Assembly: GCF_947496725.1 (NCBI RefSeq) | Contig: NZ_CANMDS010000005.1 | Location: forward strand, 124,001-188,000 | Source: an uncultured Dokdonia sp. | GTDB lineage: Bacteria; Bacteroidota; Bacteroidia; Flavobacteriales; Flavobacteriaceae | DNA: 64,000 bases | Direction: 5' to 3' | Shown: piece by piece, positions 35,566 to 46,284 of the stretch | How positions within the stretch are numbered: position 1 is the first letter of the stretch | How the letters are laid out: the number at the start of each line of letters is the position of its first letter | The notes under the pieces: generated by a model | Told to the model about the DNA's origin: nothing | The model's input: only the letters and a program-made list of their open reading frames with translations | Database searches by the model: none | Program-made: the position numbers and the translations under genes

Positions 35566-36840
35566 ATGAGAATGACCAAACAAACCTTCATTACAGCCTT
35601 TGCGCTGTTCTCTCTTTTTTTTGGCGCAGGTAACTTAATTTTACCTCCATTCTTAGGTTATAATGCCGGGAGCTCTTGGTGGTTAGTACTTTTAGGTTTT
35701 ATTGTGTCTGCAGTTGTGATACCTATACTCGCCATCTATGGGCACGCTAGATTGCAAGGTACAATGCTAGACTTTGCAAAAAAGGTATCGCCACTATTTG
35801 CTTTATTATATGGTATAATTGTTTATGCTATCTCTATTGCTTTACCAGCGCCTCGCACTGCCTCTGTAACCTATGAGATGGCTATACAGCCATATTTTGA
35901 TATCTCAAGTTTAACCTTAAGTAGCCTCTATTTTATTCTTGTCTTAGTTTTTGTGCTCAATAGGTCAAAAATGATGGACATTGTAGGTAAGTACCTCACT
36001 CCAGCTATATTAATTATTCTAGCTATTGTAATAGGTGTAGGTCTTTTTGGAGAATATGAGCCTATGCGCGCTTCTATTTTTGACAATACAATTACGAGCG
36101 GTATACTTGAAGGTTATCAAACTTTTGATGCCATAGGCGGTGTTGTAGTAGGAGGTGTAATTGTCATATCATTAGGATTTAAAAATAGCACCCCTACCGA
36201 AAATAAGAGAATCATCACACAAGGAGGAATCATTGCTGGCTTAGGATTGTTATTTATTTATGGCGGCCTTATCTATCTAGGTGCTTTGCGTAGCGGAGGT
36301 GCAGAAGTAACAGATCGCACGGCTTTATTATCTATGCTTAGTGTAGACACACTAGGAGCTGTGGGTAGTAGAGTACTTGCGGTATTAGTTAGTCTTGCCT
36401 GTTTTACAACGGCAGTAGGTATTGTGACAGGTACATCAGACTTTGTAAAAGGGATTTTTAATAATTCGCAACTTGCATATAACATAACTGCGGTACTAGG
36501 TTGTGTGCTGGGTGTGGTAATGGGACAGCTAGATGTAATGTCTATTATTGCCGTAGCCGTACCTGCACTTATGTTTATTTACCCTATAACCATTGTGTTG
36601 ATTATACTCAATGCCTTACCAGATAAATGGACAACGGTACTTGTGTTTAGGTCTGTAGTGATTGCGACTATTTTATTTAGCGCGCCAGATTTCTGGGCAT
36701 CATTAGGCTTTAGTGAGCAAATGAAGGGTATACAAGAATTTATACCCCTAGGCACGGTAAGCTTAGGCTGGTTATTGCCTGCTGTGATAACACTTATTGC
36801 GGTAAATGTTTTTACGCTTTCGCGAAAGCGCACTACTTAA
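35566..36840 (+). CDS. brnQ: Branched-chain amino-acid transporter BrnQ
   Basis: A 424-residue LIVCS-family symporter with about 12 membrane helices. The N-terminus carries FFGAGNLILPPFLGYNAG, the signature of BrnQ (sodium- or proton-linked uptake of Leu, Ile, Val). Start at 35566 (ATGAGAATG) or two codons later. The C-terminus is formed by the palindrome (36816-36829), read as TLSRKRTT before the stop, so the last residues seem shaped by the repeat. Convergent overlap of four bases with the ACT gene. Confidence 0.93.
   Translation: MRMTKQTFITAFALFSLFFGAGNLILPPFLGYNAGSSWWLVLLGFIVSAVVIPILAIYGHARLQGTMLDFAKKVSPLFALLYGIIVYAISIALPAPRTASVTYEMAIQPYFDISSLTLSSLYFILVLVFVLNRSKMMDIVGKYLTPAILIILAIVIGVGLFGEYEPMRASIFDNTITSGILEGYQTFDAIGGVVVGGVIVISLGFKNSTPTENKRIITQGGIIAGLGLLFIYGGLIYLGALRSGGAEVTDRTALLSMLSVDTLGAVGSRVLAVLVSLACFTTAVGIVTGTSDFVKGIFNNSQLAYNITAVLGCVLGVVMGQLDVMSIIAVAVPALMFIYPITIVLIILNALPDKWTTVLVFRSVVIATILFSAPDFWASLGFSEQMKGIQEFIPLGTVSLGWLLPAVITLIAVNVFTLSRKRTT
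36816..36829. repeat. Dispersed palindrome, copy 12 (in brnQ end)
   Basis: Perfect 14-mer; read as LSRKR in the last residues of BrnQ. Confidence 0.95.
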
Positions 36841-37493
36841 GATTGTAATTTTTTAATGGCAGAAAATGCTCTGTCTACAAGCTCATCTTCTACCAGAATT
36901 ATAAATTCATTTGTAGTTGAAATCACCTCTTGAAGCGATATACCTTCCCAAGCAAGGCGTTTAAAAATCTGATAATATAAGCCAGCAACAGCTGTATTAC
37001 CTTGTGGCAATCGTATACTTATAGCCGAAAGGTTGCCTTGAAAATTGAGTATGTTTTCTGTTTTAAAGTGATCTCTTATGTGCGCCTCCTCACTAGCAGA
37101 GCTTATGAGTGTGCTCTCGTGTATACCGCGTGTAAACGTGTAAAACACCTGCTGGTTTGTAGCGATGGTACTAAGTATCTGAGCGTGATTTTGGATAAGA
37201 GTTCCAGAGTTTTGAAATGTAAAAACGATTAGTTTTGATCGTACCGTGATATCACCTAGACCATTAAGGACCTCCTTGAGTCGTAATGATTTTTGAGTAT
37301 CTGTAGGAGATGCATATCGTCTCAACGCCATAAGTATAGCGCCGTCTTTTACAGGCTTTTTAAGCATCTTAGACACTAGCGGATTTAAGTTTTCGGCTAG
37401 TGCGGCATAGTTTATTATCTTTTGAGATAATGCTTCTTCTAGGTAGGGCTGCTTTGCAATAATGGCCGCTACGCAATCTGATATTGTATTCAA
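36837..37493 (-). CDS. Stand-alone ACT-domain protein, aspartate-kinase-like
   Basis: A 218-residue protein with no kinase domain. The C-terminal part (AVAGLYYQIFKRLAWEGISLQEVISTTNEFIILVEDE) is an ACT module of the type at the end of aspartate kinases, and the middle (VRSKLIVFTFQN, FYTFTRGIHESTLISS) may be a second one. An N-terminal helical region (residues 1-60) is unknown. TTG start (37493). It is divergently placed next to lysC (99 bases between starts), so it might be a regulator of that kinase; that is inference only. Confidence 0.75.
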   Translation of the reverse strand: MNTISDCVAAIIAKQPYLEEALSQKIINYAALAENLNPLVSKMLKKPVKDGAILMALRRYASPTDTQKSLRLKEVLNGLGDITVRSKLIVFTFQNSGTLIQNHAQILSTIATNQQVFYTFTRGIHESTLISSASEEAHIRDHFKTENILNFQGNLSAISIRLPQGNTAVAGLYYQIFKRLAWEGISLQEVISTTNEFIILVEDELVDRAFSAIKKLQS

Positions 37494-37592
37494 ATCGTTA
37501 TATAATTAACATTTTGTTCAAAATTAGTCTATTTTCTTCATTTATGCGGTTAGAATGAGTCACAGAAATACATTTGTATAAAAATGTAACCT

Positions 37593-38918
37593 ATGCAAGT
37601 ATTAAAATTTGGAGGAACCTCAGTAGGATCTATAGAAAATATGGTTTCTGTGCGTCATATCATAGACTCACCACAACCTAAGATTGTTGTACTATCTGCA
37701 ATGTCTGGTACTACAAATGCTCTTGTTGCTATTGCAACTGCAGCACGAGAAGGTGACGTAGCTACAGCACATAAAACAAGAGGAGATTTACAATCTAGAT
37801 ATGATGATGTTATTGAGCAATTGTTTACAGATAAACATATTAAATCTCTGGTTATTGGATATGTAGATGAGGTGTTTGCAGAGGTAGAGAGAATCACGGT
37901 AGAGAAGGAAATCACCTTGCAAATGGAAGAAGCTATTGTCGCTCAAGGTGAGTTGCTGTCTACATTTATATTTTGTCATTTTTTACAACAAGAAGGACTT
38001 AGTGCGGCTTTATTACCAGCATTAGAGTTTATGAGAATAGATAAGGATAATGAGCCAGACCAGTTTTATATACGTCAAAATCTTGAGCGCGTGATAGAAA
38101 ATGCGGGTCAGCATACCATTTACATCACACAAGGCTTTATATGTCGCAACTATAGTGGTGAGATATCAAACCTACAACGAGGAGGAAGCGATTATACAGC
38201 AACCATAGTAGGTGCTGCAATTGAGTCTAGCGAGGTGCAAATCTGGACAGATATAGACGGTTTTCATAACAACGACCCGCGGTTTGTAGAGGAAACAAAA
38301 GCAATAGGTGCCCTCTGTTATGATGAGGCAGCAGAGCTCGCTTACTTTGGCGCAAAAATATTACACCCTCAGACTGTACAGCCCTTGCGAGAAGCGCGCA
38401 TCCCATTACGTTTAAAAAATACAATGGAGCCAGATGCATCTGGTACTGTAATAACACACAAGTCGCAAGGTGAAGGAATTAAAGCAATAGCTGCCAAAGA
38501 TGGTATAACCGCACTTAAAATAAAGTCGAGCAAAATGTTACTCGCCCACGGTTTTTTAAGCAAAGTGTTTGACGTATTTGCACGCTATGAGACATCAATA
38601 GATATGATTACCACATCAGAAATCGCAGTGTCACTTACCATAGATGACACGAGTAATCTTGATGCTATTTTAACTGAGCTTGTTCAATTCTCACAAGTTG
38701 TGGTAGATGATAAGCAAAGTATAATATGCTTAGTGGGTAATGCGGTAAACCGTCATCCAGATACACATAAACTTTTTCAAGTACTGCAAGATGTTCAAGT
38801 GCGTATGATTTCCTTTGGAGGGAGTGACCATAACATATCTATACTAGTTGCTACAGAAGATAAAAAACGAGCACTTTCTTTATTACAAGAATATATGTTT
38901 GCAACCCCAGTTGCTTAA
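37593..38918 (+). CDS. lysC: Aspartate kinase
   Basis: A 441-residue monofunctional aspartokinase, first step of the Lys/Met/Thr pathway. The kinase domain shows VLKFGGTSVGSIENM, ITQGFICRNYSGEISNLQRGGSDYTATIVGAAI and EVQIWTDIDGF; the ACT region has HGFLSKVFDVFARYETSIDMITTSEIAVSLTIDD and a second ACT. No homoserine dehydrogenase is fused. A -7 box TACATTTG (37569-37576) lies 16 bases before the ATG. It is followed by a bidirectional terminator shared with pepP. Confidence 0.95.
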   Translation: MQVLKFGGTSVGSIENMVSVRHIIDSPQPKIVVLSAMSGTTNALVAIATAAREGDVATAHKTRGDLQSRYDDVIEQLFTDKHIKSLVIGYVDEVFAEVERITVEKEITLQMEEAIVAQGELLSTFIFCHFLQQEGLSAALLPALEFMRIDKDNEPDQFYIRQNLERVIENAGQHTIYITQGFICRNYSGEISNLQRGGSDYTATIVGAAIESSEVQIWTDIDGFHNNDPRFVEETKAIGALCYDEAAELAYFGAKILHPQTVQPLREARIPLRLKNTMEPDASGTVITHKSQGEGIKAIAAKDGITALKIKSSKMLLAHGFLSKVFDVFARYETSIDMITTSEIAVSLTIDDTSNLDAILTELVQFSQVVVDDKQSIICLVGNAVNRHPDTHKLFQVLQDVQVRMISFGGSDHNISILVATEDKKRALSLLQEYMFATPVA

Positions 38919-38940
38919 TTAGAGAGTCTAATAAAAACAA

Positions 38941-38973
38941 AAGCCCATCATTTTTATAAATGATGGGCTTTTT
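38941..38973. terminator. Bidirectional terminator between lysC and pepP
   Basis: Stem AAGCCCATCATTT/AAATGATGGGCTT with a TTAT loop, flanked by A and T runs. Serves both convergent genes. Confidence 0.93.
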
Positions 38974-38993
38974 ATATGATGTAACTAGCGCGT

Positions 38994-40286
38994 CTAGCTA
39001 TTCATTAAATCTTCTATTTCTTGTACCGTGATAGGGATATCACGCATAAGGTTAAAAGGCTCGCCAGACTCTTGGATAACTACATCATCCTCTAGTCTAA
39101 TCCCAAAACCTTCATCTGGAATGTAAATTCCTGGCTCTACGGTAAAGACTTGATTTGCCTGCATAGGTTCGTGTAGTAAACCATAGTCGTGCGTGTCAAG
39201 GCCTATGTGGTGAGAAGTACCGTGCATAAAGTACTTCTTGTATGCTGGCCAGTCTGGGTTTTCATTTTGTACATCTGCCTTGTCTAGTAGTCCTAAGCTT
39301 AGTAGCTCAGAAGTCATAATCTTACCTACCTCTACGTGGTATTGCTCCCATAAAGTTCCTGGTACTAGGAGTTTTGTTGCCTCGTCTTTTACTTTTAAAA
39401 CAGCATTGTAAACAGCTTTTTGTCTATCTGTAAAACGACCACTCACAGGTATGGTGCGCGTCATATCACTAGAGTAATTTGCATACTCTGCACCTACATC
39501 CATAAGGATAAGGTCTCCAGCCTTACATTGCTGGTTGTTTTCTATATAGTGGAGTACGTTCGCATTATTACCAGATGCAATAATAGGTGTGTAGGCAAAC
39601 TTTTTAGAACGGTTTCTTAAAAACTCGTGTATATATTCTGCTTCAATCTCATATTCCCATACCCCAGGTTTTACAAATCCAAGCACACGACGGAAGCCTT
39701 TATTAGTAATATCACAAGCCTTTTGCATAAGGTCTAGCTCTATTTGATCTTTTACAGAGCGCAGGCGTTGTAAGATAGGGTTGCTCTTTGCTACACTGTG
39801 AGCAGGGTACTTTGCTTTCCACCATTTTGTAAAGCGATCTTCACGAGTCTCTGTCTCAACACTTGCTCTGTAGTGCTCATTAGTATTTACATATACCGTC
39901 TCTGCATAGGTCATAAGTTCTGCAAATACTTTTTCTAGGTCTTGCAGCCAGAGTACCGTTTTAACTCCAGAAGTAGCTGTGGCTTTTTCTTTGGTAAGTT
40001 TTTCACCTTCCCAGACAGCTATATGATCATTTGTTTCTCTTACAAAAAGAATCTCGCGATACTTCTCTTTTGGACAGTCCGGAAACATAACAAGTACAGA
40101 CTCTTCTTGGTCTACACCACTTAAGTAAAAAATATCACGGTGTTGCTCAAAAGGGAGTGTACTATCTGCACTCACGGGGTAAATGTCATTACTATTAAAA
40201 ACGGCTAGACTATTTGGCTTCATTTGTGCCATAAAGTTTTTGCGGTTTTTTGTAAAAAGTGCGTTGTCTATAAGGTCGTATTTCAT
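38994..40286 (-). CDS. pepP: Xaa-Pro aminopeptidase (aminopeptidase P)
   Basis: A 430-residue metallopeptidase of family M24B, cutting N-terminal residues before proline. Metal ligands lie in LMDVGAEYANYSSDMTRTIP (two Asp), HGTSHHIGLDTHD (His), VEPGIYIPDE (Glu) and GIRLEDDVV (Glu). The N-terminal domain has DIFYLSGVDQEESVLVMFPD. Cytoplasmic. Divergent from the BNR-repeat gene with a palindrome copy between them. Confidence 0.94.
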   Translation of the reverse strand: MKYDLIDNALFTKNRKNFMAQMKPNSLAVFNSNDIYPVSADSTLPFEQHRDIFYLSGVDQEESVLVMFPDCPKEKYREILFVRETNDHIAVWEGEKLTKEKATATSGVKTVLWLQDLEKVFAELMTYAETVYVNTNEHYRASVETETREDRFTKWWKAKYPAHSVAKSNPILQRLRSVKDQIELDLMQKACDITNKGFRRVLGFVKPGVWEYEIEAEYIHEFLRNRSKKFAYTPIIASGNNANVLHYIENNQQCKAGDLILMDVGAEYANYSSDMTRTIPVSGRFTDRQKAVYNAVLKVKDEATKLLVPGTLWEQYHVEVGKIMTSELLSLGLLDKADVQNENPDWPAYKKYFMHGTSHHIGLDTHDYGLLHEPMQANQVFTVEPGIYIPDEGFGIRLEDDVVIQESGEPFNLMRDIPITVQEIEDLMNS

Positions 40287-40327
40287 TGTAACTCTTGATT
40301 AGAATGTAAAAATACAAATTTGGGTAC

Positions 40328-40341
40328 GCTTTCGCGAAAGC
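40328..40341. repeat. Dispersed palindrome, copy 13
   Basis: Intergenic between divergent pepP and BNR genes; perfect 20-base form at 40325-40344. Confidence 0.95.
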
Positions 40342-40451
40342 GTAACAACTCATAACCCCAAAAAAGGACTTCTACTTGTTAAACTAAATCCAAAAGTTTT
40401 CTTAAAATAAGTCCTTTGCGTATTTTCATTGCCTTATAAAATCCAAACCAA

Positions 40452-43325
40452 ATGAACATACGTTACTTTCTAGCATCTGGAGCGCTGCTTTTTGCGCTTG
40501 CAAATGGAAACTCACAGCAAGCTGCATCTACAACGCAACAACAAGAGCAGGCTGTTAAAGAAAAAATGCTAGCAGCTCAAAATAGTCTTGTAAAAAATAT
40601 TCCTTTTGAAAACATAGGTCCTTCTATTATGAGTGGCCGTGTGGTAGATCTAGCTATTAATCCAGATATGCCATCAGAGTTTTATGTAGGTTATGCTTCT
40701 GGAGGGTTGTGGTATACTAATAATAATGGGACCACATTTACCCCAGTGATGGATAATGCTCCTACACAAAACGTAGGAGAAGTAACAGTGCACTGGCCTA
40801 GTAATACTATCTGGGTGGGTACGGGAGAAAACAATGCATCGCGCTCTAGTTATGCTGGGATAGGCCTTCTCAAATCTACAGATGGTGGCAAGACTTGGAA
40901 AAATATGGGTCTTACAGACTCGCACCATATAGGGCGCATCCTTATTAATCCAGAAAATCCAGATGAGGTTGTGGTAGGCGCAGTGGGGCACTTATACTCA
41001 AAAAATGAAGAACGTGGAGTTTATAAAACTACAGATGGTGGCCTCACCTGGAAAAAGACGCTGTATGTAGATGATGCCTCTGGTATCATTGATATAGATA
41101 ATGATCCAAATGATTTTAACCTGATGTATGCCTCTTCTTGGGAGAAGGATAGAAAGGCGTGGAATTTTGAAGGCTCTGGTAGTGGCTCTGGTATTTACAA
41201 GAGTACAGATGCTGGTGACACTTGGACAAAGTTATATAGCTTTCCTGCTGGTAAGGGAGTAGGTCGTATAGGTCTTGCAGTGTATGATAAAAATACGGTG
41301 TATGCTGTGCACGATAGCCAGTTTAGAAGAGAAGAGGGTAAGAAAAGACCACAAAAATCTGATGCTTTATACAAAGATGATTTTAAAACAATGAGTGTTG
41401 CTCAGTTTTTAAGTTTAGATAACAAGCGACTCGATAACTTTTTAAAGTCTAACGGCTTTCAAGAAAAGTACAGAGCTGCAAACGTAAAGTCTATCGTGAG
41501 ACAAGGTGATGCTGTACCTGCAGATATTGCAACCTATTTACAAACGGCAAACACACAGCTTTTTGACACACCTGTAGTAGGAGCAGAGGTATATAGATCT
41601 AATGATGGAGGGAAGACCTGGAAAAAAACACATAAAGGATACATAGACGCGCTTTACTATAGTTACGGCTATTACTTTGGAGAGATTAATGTAAATCCAT
41701 CAGATAAGGAAGATATCTACATTTACGGAGTACCTATTGTAAAGTCTAAAGATGGAGGTAAAACCTTTACAAGCATAAGTGCAGAAAATGTACACTCAGA
41801 TCATCACGCATTATGGATTAATCCAAAAAATGAAAATCACCTCATAAATGGTAATGACGGTGGTGTAAACATAAGTTATGATGATGGTGCAAACTGGATA
41901 AAAGCAAACGACCCATCTGTAGGGCAATTTTACTACATACAGGTAGATAATCAAGAGCCTTACAACGTGTATGGCGGTCTTCAAGATAATGGTGTATGGG
42001 TTGCACCTAGCAATGCATCACAAGATAAATCTTGGTTGCAAAGAGGGCAGTACCCTTGGGAGATGATTATGGGAGGAGATGGTATGCAAGTGCAGGTAGA
42101 TAATAGAGATGCAAATATTGTGTACACTGGATTTCAATTTGGGAGTTATTATCGTATTAACCGTGAGACGGGTGAAAACAAGAGATTTGATATCAAGCAC
42201 GAGTTAGGAGAAACGCCTTATCGTTTTAACTGGCAGACGCCTATCTTACTAAGTAGTCATAACCAAGACATCTTATATCTAGGTGGTAATAAGTTAATGC
42301 GATCTATGAATCAAGGTGATGACTGGGTAGCTATAAGTCCAGATCTTACTAACGGCGGTAAGCCGGGTAACGTCGCTTACGGTACACTCGCTACAGTTTC
42401 AGAATCTCCGTTTGAGTTTGGACTTATTTATACAGGTAGTGATGATGGTAAGGTAAGTGTAACGACTAATGGTGGTGGCGACTGGAAAGATATTACAGGT
42501 ACATTGCCAAAAGACTTATGGGTATCTCGCATTGTGGCAAGTGAGCATAAAAAAGAGCGTGTATATGTAACCCTTAACGGTTATAGATGGGATGATTTTA
42601 AAACCTACGTTTATGTTTCTGATAATTATGGGGAGACTTGGAAAGACATTTCGGCAAACATCCCTATGTCTCCGGTAAATGTTATTGTAGAAGACCCAGT
42701 AAAGGATAATATCCTTTATGTAGGTACAGATAATGGTGCTTATGTGAGTCTAGATGGTGGTACTTCTTATCACGCTTTCGCGAAAGCTGAATCTGGAGAC
42801 AGCACAGCACCACTTCCAGCTGTAGCCGTACACGATATGAAAATTCAAAAGAAAGCAAACCATCTCTTGCTAGGAACCCACGGAAGAAGCATCTACAGAA
42901 CAGATCTTAGTGCTATTCAAAACGTGTCTCTTGATAAAACGGCAGAGATTTTTGATATCGCCGAAGTTGAGCATAGCCGAAGATGGGGAACAAGCTGGAG
43001 TAACTGGTCTGATCCTTTTGAGCCATCTACGCCTATAAGTTACTACACGAGCAACGCAGGTAAATACGAGTTAGTCGTAAAAAGTACAGAAGGAAAGGAG
43101 TTAAACCGTATGGCGTTAAATCCAGCAGCGGGAATTAACCAAGTCTCGTATGACTTAACGATTACTGAAAAAGGAAAAAAATATCTTGAAAAAGCAGATA
43201 GTTCTCTCAATATTAAGAAAACAAAAAACGGAAAATATTATCTACCTAAAGGAACATATACTGTCGTTTTAGACGGTGGAGGTGGTAATACAGAAGTTGC
43301 AACTACCACGCTGTTAGTTGATTAG
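40452..43325 (+). CDS. Secreted BNR-repeat (sortilin/Vps10-like) protein
   Basis: A 957-residue exported protein (signal MNIRYFLASGALLFALANG). It contains at least eight Asp-box-type units: STDGGKTWKNMG, TTDGGLTWKKT, STDAGDTWTKL, SNDGGKTWKKT, SKDGGKTFTSI, TTNGGGDWKDI, SDNYGETWKDI and SLDGGTSYH. This predicts one or two beta-propellers as in Vps10/xyloglucanase-type proteins. Such flavobacterial proteins are often called glycosyl hydrolases, but catalytic residues cannot be assigned. No T9SS tail is seen. The palindrome at 42774 is read as YHAFAKAESG within the last repeat region. Confidence 0.85.
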   Translation: MNIRYFLASGALLFALANGNSQQAASTTQQQEQAVKEKMLAAQNSLVKNIPFENIGPSIMSGRVVDLAINPDMPSEFYVGYASGGLWYTNNNGTTFTPVMDNAPTQNVGEVTVHWPSNTIWVGTGENNASRSSYAGIGLLKSTDGGKTWKNMGLTDSHHIGRILINPENPDEVVVGAVGHLYSKNEERGVYKTTDGGLTWKKTLYVDDASGIIDIDNDPNDFNLMYASSWEKDRKAWNFEGSGSGSGIYKSTDAGDTWTKLYSFPAGKGVGRIGLAVYDKNTVYAVHDSQFRREEGKKRPQKSDALYKDDFKTMSVAQFLSLDNKRLDNFLKSNGFQEKYRAANVKSIVRQGDAVPADIATYLQTANTQLFDTPVVGAEVYRSNDGGKTWKKTHKGYIDALYYSYGYYFGEINVNPSDKEDIYIYGVPIVKSKDGGKTFTSISAENVHSDHHALWINPKNENHLINGNDGGVNISYDDGANWIKANDPSVGQFYYIQVDNQEPYNVYGGLQDNGVWVAPSNASQDKSWLQRGQYPWEMIMGGDGMQVQVDNRDANIVYTGFQFGSYYRINRETGENKRFDIKHELGETPYRFNWQTPILLSSHNQDILYLGGNKLMRSMNQGDDWVAISPDLTNGGKPGNVAYGTLATVSESPFEFGLIYTGSDDGKVSVTTNGGGDWKDITGTLPKDLWVSRIVASEHKKERVYVTLNGYRWDDFKTYVYVSDNYGETWKDISANIPMSPVNVIVEDPVKDNILYVGTDNGAYVSLDGGTSYHAFAKAESGDSTAPLPAVAVHDMKIQKKANHLLLGTHGRSIYRTDLSAIQNVSLDKTAEIFDIAEVEHSRRWGTSWSNWSDPFEPSTPISYYTSNAGKYELVVKSTEGKELNRMALNPAAGINQVSYDLTITEKGKKYLEKADSSLNIKKTKNGKYYLPKGTYTVVLDGGGGNTEVATTTLLVD
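42774..42787. repeat. Dispersed palindrome, copy 14 (in BNR gene)
   Basis: Perfect 14-mer; read as AFAKA in the last BNR repeat. Confidence 0.95.
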
Positions 43326-43349
43326 TAGCGCTTTTGAAATCTTTTTTAG

Positions 43350-43383
43350 AACCCATTGCCTCGTAAGATGTAATGGGTTTTTT
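43350..43383 (+). terminator. Terminator after the BNR gene
   Basis: Stem AACCCATT/AATGGGTT with a 14-base loop, then a T run. The rest of the gap to sdhC (to 43525) shows no clear feature. Confidence 0.75.
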
Positions 43384-43525
43384 AATGTCTAGTAAGTCCT
43401 TTTCAAAAATTTTGAAAGTGTTTAATCATATATAGGTTTAGGTAGGAGGTGATTGTTAAATCTTGAACAGCTGCGTTAAGGTTTTTATAATGATTCTAAA
43501 TAGTAAGAATACAAACGCTCTAAGG

Positions 43526-43556
43526 TTGCTAAAACAACGTTTGCGCCGTATTTTTG
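43526..43556 (+). promoter_or_regulatory. Promoter of sdhCAB
   Basis: TTG at 43526-43528, 20 bases, TATTTTTG at 43549-43556; ATG of sdhC 26 bases on. Confidence 0.72.
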
Positions 43557-43582
43557 TTGGGATTATTCCAAACTAAAACTAA

Positions 43583-44251
43583 ATGAGCGGATTATTAAAA
43601 TCTTCAATAGGGCGTAAAGTAGCAATGGCACTTTCCGGACTCTTTCTTGTGATCTTTTTGACACAACACTTCGTGATCAACAGTACAGCTGTAATTGATC
43701 CAGATACGTTTAATGCTTGGTCCCACTTTATGGGTACAAACCCATTAGTACAGTTTGCGTTGCAACCTGTGTTAATCTTTGGAGTGGTTTTTCACTTTGT
43801 GATGGGCTTTGTGTTAGAATTACAAAACAGAAAAGCGCGTCCTGTTAAGTATGCAAACTACAAAGGAGGAGAAGCAGCGCCTTGGACTTCTCGTAATATG
43901 ATTTTATCAGGACTTGTGATTCTTGCGTTTTTAGGTCTTCACTTTTATGATTTCTGGATTCCAGAGATGATTCATAAATATGTTGAGTTTGCACCAGAAG
44001 ATCCTACAAGATATTATGCAGAGACTGTGCATAAATTTGAAAGCCCAGTGCGAGTGGCACTTTATGTAATATCATTTGTATTACTTGCTTTACACTTATG
44101 GCACGGGTTTGCTTCTACTTTTCAGTCTGTTGGTTTTAATAATGCATACTCAAAAGCACTTTCAAAATTTGCAAAGGTTTGGGCAGTTGCAATACCAGTA
44201 GGTTTTATACTTATTGCTGTGTACTTACACCTTAACCAAATCCCTCACTAA
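43583..44251 (+). CDS. sdhC: Succinate dehydrogenase cytochrome b subunit
   Basis: A 222-residue membrane anchor with five helices, of the di-haem type that goes with the SdhCAB (B-type) arrangement of Bacteroidota. Histidines in QHFVI, FHFVMGF, LHFYDFW, and LHLWHGF sit in helices and can be axial haem ligands. It starts a three-gene operon (11 bases to sdhA) with a good promoter. No separate sdhD gene is needed in this type. Confidence 0.95.
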   Translation: MSGLLKSSIGRKVAMALSGLFLVIFLTQHFVINSTAVIDPDTFNAWSHFMGTNPLVQFALQPVLIFGVVFHFVMGFVLELQNRKARPVKYANYKGGEAAPWTSRNMILSGLVILAFLGLHFYDFWIPEMIHKYVEFAPEDPTRYYAETVHKFESPVRVALYVISFVLLALHLWHGFASTFQSVGFNNAYSKALSKFAKVWAVAIPVGFILIAVYLHLNQIPH

Positions 44252-44262
44252 AAAATATAGCT

Positions 44263-46275
44263 ATGGCATTAGATTCTAAAATACCTCAAGGACCACTAGC
44301 TGATAAGTGGACAAAACATAAAAATGACATTAATCTTGTAAACCCTGCAAACAAGCGTCTTATAGATGTAATCGTTGTAGGTACGGGTCTTGCCGGAGGA
44401 TCTGCAGCAGCAACGCTTGCAGAGCTTGGGTATAACGTAAAAGCTTTTTGTTTTCAAGATTCACCTCGTCGTGCACACTCTATTGCTGCACAAGGAGGTA
44501 TAAACGCCGCAAAAAACTATCAAGGAGATGGAGACTCAACATACCGTTTATTTTATGATACGGTAAAGGGTGGTGATTACCGCTCTAGAGAGTCTAATGT
44601 ATACCGTCTTGCTGAGGTTTCGGCAAATATTATTGACCAGTGTGTCGCACAAGGAGTTCCTTTTGCACGTGATTATGGTGGGCTATTAGACAACCGTTCT
44701 TTTGGAGGGGTGCTTGTGAGTCGTACCTTCTACGCAAAAGGTCAAACAGGACAACAATTATTACTAGGTGCTTACTCTGCGATGAACCGCCAGATAGGTC
44801 GTGGTAAGATTAAAATGTATAACCGTCACGAGATGCTAGACATCGTAAAAGTAGACGGTAAAGCGCGTGGTATTATAACACGTAACTTAATAACAGGTGA
44901 GATAGAGCGTCACAGTGCGCACGCCGTTGTGTTAGGAACTGGAGGATATGGTAACGTGTTCTACCTTTCTACTAACGCGATGGGGTCTAACGTAACTGCT
45001 GCTTGGAAAGCTCACAAACGTGGTGCTTACTTTGCAAACCCTTGTTATACTCAAATACATCCTACGTGTATCCCAGTATCTGGTGATCACCAGTCTAAGC
45101 TTACCCTTATGTCTGAGTCATTACGTAATGATGGTCGTATATGGGTGCCTGCAAAGAAAGAAGACGCAATTGCAATACGCGAGGGGCGTCTTAAGCCTAC
45201 AGATCTTAAAGAAGAAGATAGAGATTACTACCTAGAGCGTCGTTACCCAGCATTTGGTAACCTTGTACCTCGTGATGTTGCCTCAAGAGCGGCAAAAGAG
45301 CGTTGTGATGCAGGCTTTGGTGTAAATAAAACAGGAGAGGCCGTTTACCTTGACTTTGCTTCGGCAATAGAGCGTTATGGTAAAGAGCAAGCATATGTAC
45401 AACACCTTGATGCAAATGATAAGGCACTTGTAAAGAAGCTAGGTCAAGAAGTTGTAAAAACAAAGTATGGTAACTTATTCCAGATGTACAACAAGATTGT
45501 AGATCAAGATCCATACAACACGCCTATGATGATTTACCCAGCGGTACATTACACAATGGGAGGTCTATGGGTAGATTATAACTTACAGACTACTGTAGAA
45601 GGATTATATGCGATAGGAGAAGCAAACTTCTCAGATCACGGTGCAAACCGCCTAGGAGCTTCTGCTCTTATGCAAGGTCTTGCAGATGGATACTTTGTAC
45701 TGCCATACACAATAGGTGATTACTTATCACACGATATACGTACGGGACCTATCTCAACAGATACTCCAGAGTTTGAAGAAGCAGAGCAAAATGTACGTAA
45801 GCAAGTAGATGCCCTTGTAAATAACGAAGGAACTAAAGCTGTAGATTATTTCCATAAAAAGCTCGGAAAGATTATGTGGAACAAATGTGGGATGTCTCGT
45901 AACGCGACAGATCTACAGAGCGCCATAGATGAAATCTCTGCACTACGTGATGAGTTCTATAAAGAAGTAAGAGTGCCAGGTACTCAAAATGAGTTTAACG
46001 AAGAGCTTGCAAAAGCGTTACGTGTGGCAGACTTCTTAGAGTTAGGTGAGCTATTTGCAAAAGATGCACTTACTCGTAACGAGTCTTGTGGAGGTCACTT
46101 TAGAGAAGAATCTGTAGAGCTAGACGGACCGCAAAAAGGAGAAGCATTACGTGATGACGAAAACTTTACATTCGTATCTGCGTGGGAGTATAAAGGAGCG
46201 CCAAAAGATGCAGTATTGCATAAAGAAGAGCTCAACTATGAGAACATTGAAGTAAAACAAAGAAGTTATAAATAA
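44263..46275 (+). CDS. sdhA: Succinate dehydrogenase flavoprotein subunit
   Basis: A 670-residue FAD protein. [19 protein letters not shown] binds [23 protein letters not shown] has the histidine that holds FAD covalently, and [21 protein letters not shown] and [12 protein letters not shown] are further family motifs. Catalyses succinate-fumarate conversion in the TCA cycle and feeds electrons to menaquinone through SdhB and SdhC. Confidence 0.97.
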   Translation: MALDSKIPQGPLADKWTKHKNDINLVNPANKRLIDVIVVGTGLAGGSAAATLAELGYNVKAFCFQDSPRRAHSIAAQGGINAAKNYQGDGDSTYRLFYDTVKGGDYRSRESNVYRLAEVSANIIDQCVAQGVPFARDYGGLLDNRSFGGVLVSRTFYAKGQTGQQLLLGAYSAMNRQIGRGKIKMYNRHEMLDIVKVDGKARGIITRNLITGEIERHSAHAVVLGTGGYGNVFYLSTNAMGSNVTAAWKAHKRGAYFANPCYTQIHPTCIPVSGDHQSKLTLMSESLRNDGRIWVPAKKEDAIAIREGRLKPTDLKEEDRDYYLERRYPAFGNLVPRDVASRAAKERCDAGFGVNKTGEAVYLDFASAIERYGKEQAYVQHLDANDKALVKKLGQEVVKTKYGNLFQMYNKIVDQDPYNTPMMIYPAVHYTMGGLWVDYNLQTTVEGLYAIGEANFSDHGANRLGASALMQGLADGYFVLPYTIGDYLSHDIRTGPISTDTPEFEEAEQNVRKQVDALVNNEGTKAVDYFHKKLGKIMWNKCGMSRNATDLQSAIDEISALRDEFYKEVRVPGTQNEFNEELAKALRVADFLELGELFAKDALTRNESCGGHFREESVELDGPQKGEALRDDENFTFVSAWEYKGAPKDAVLHKEELNYENIEVKQRSYK

Positions 46276-46284
46276 GAAAGATAT

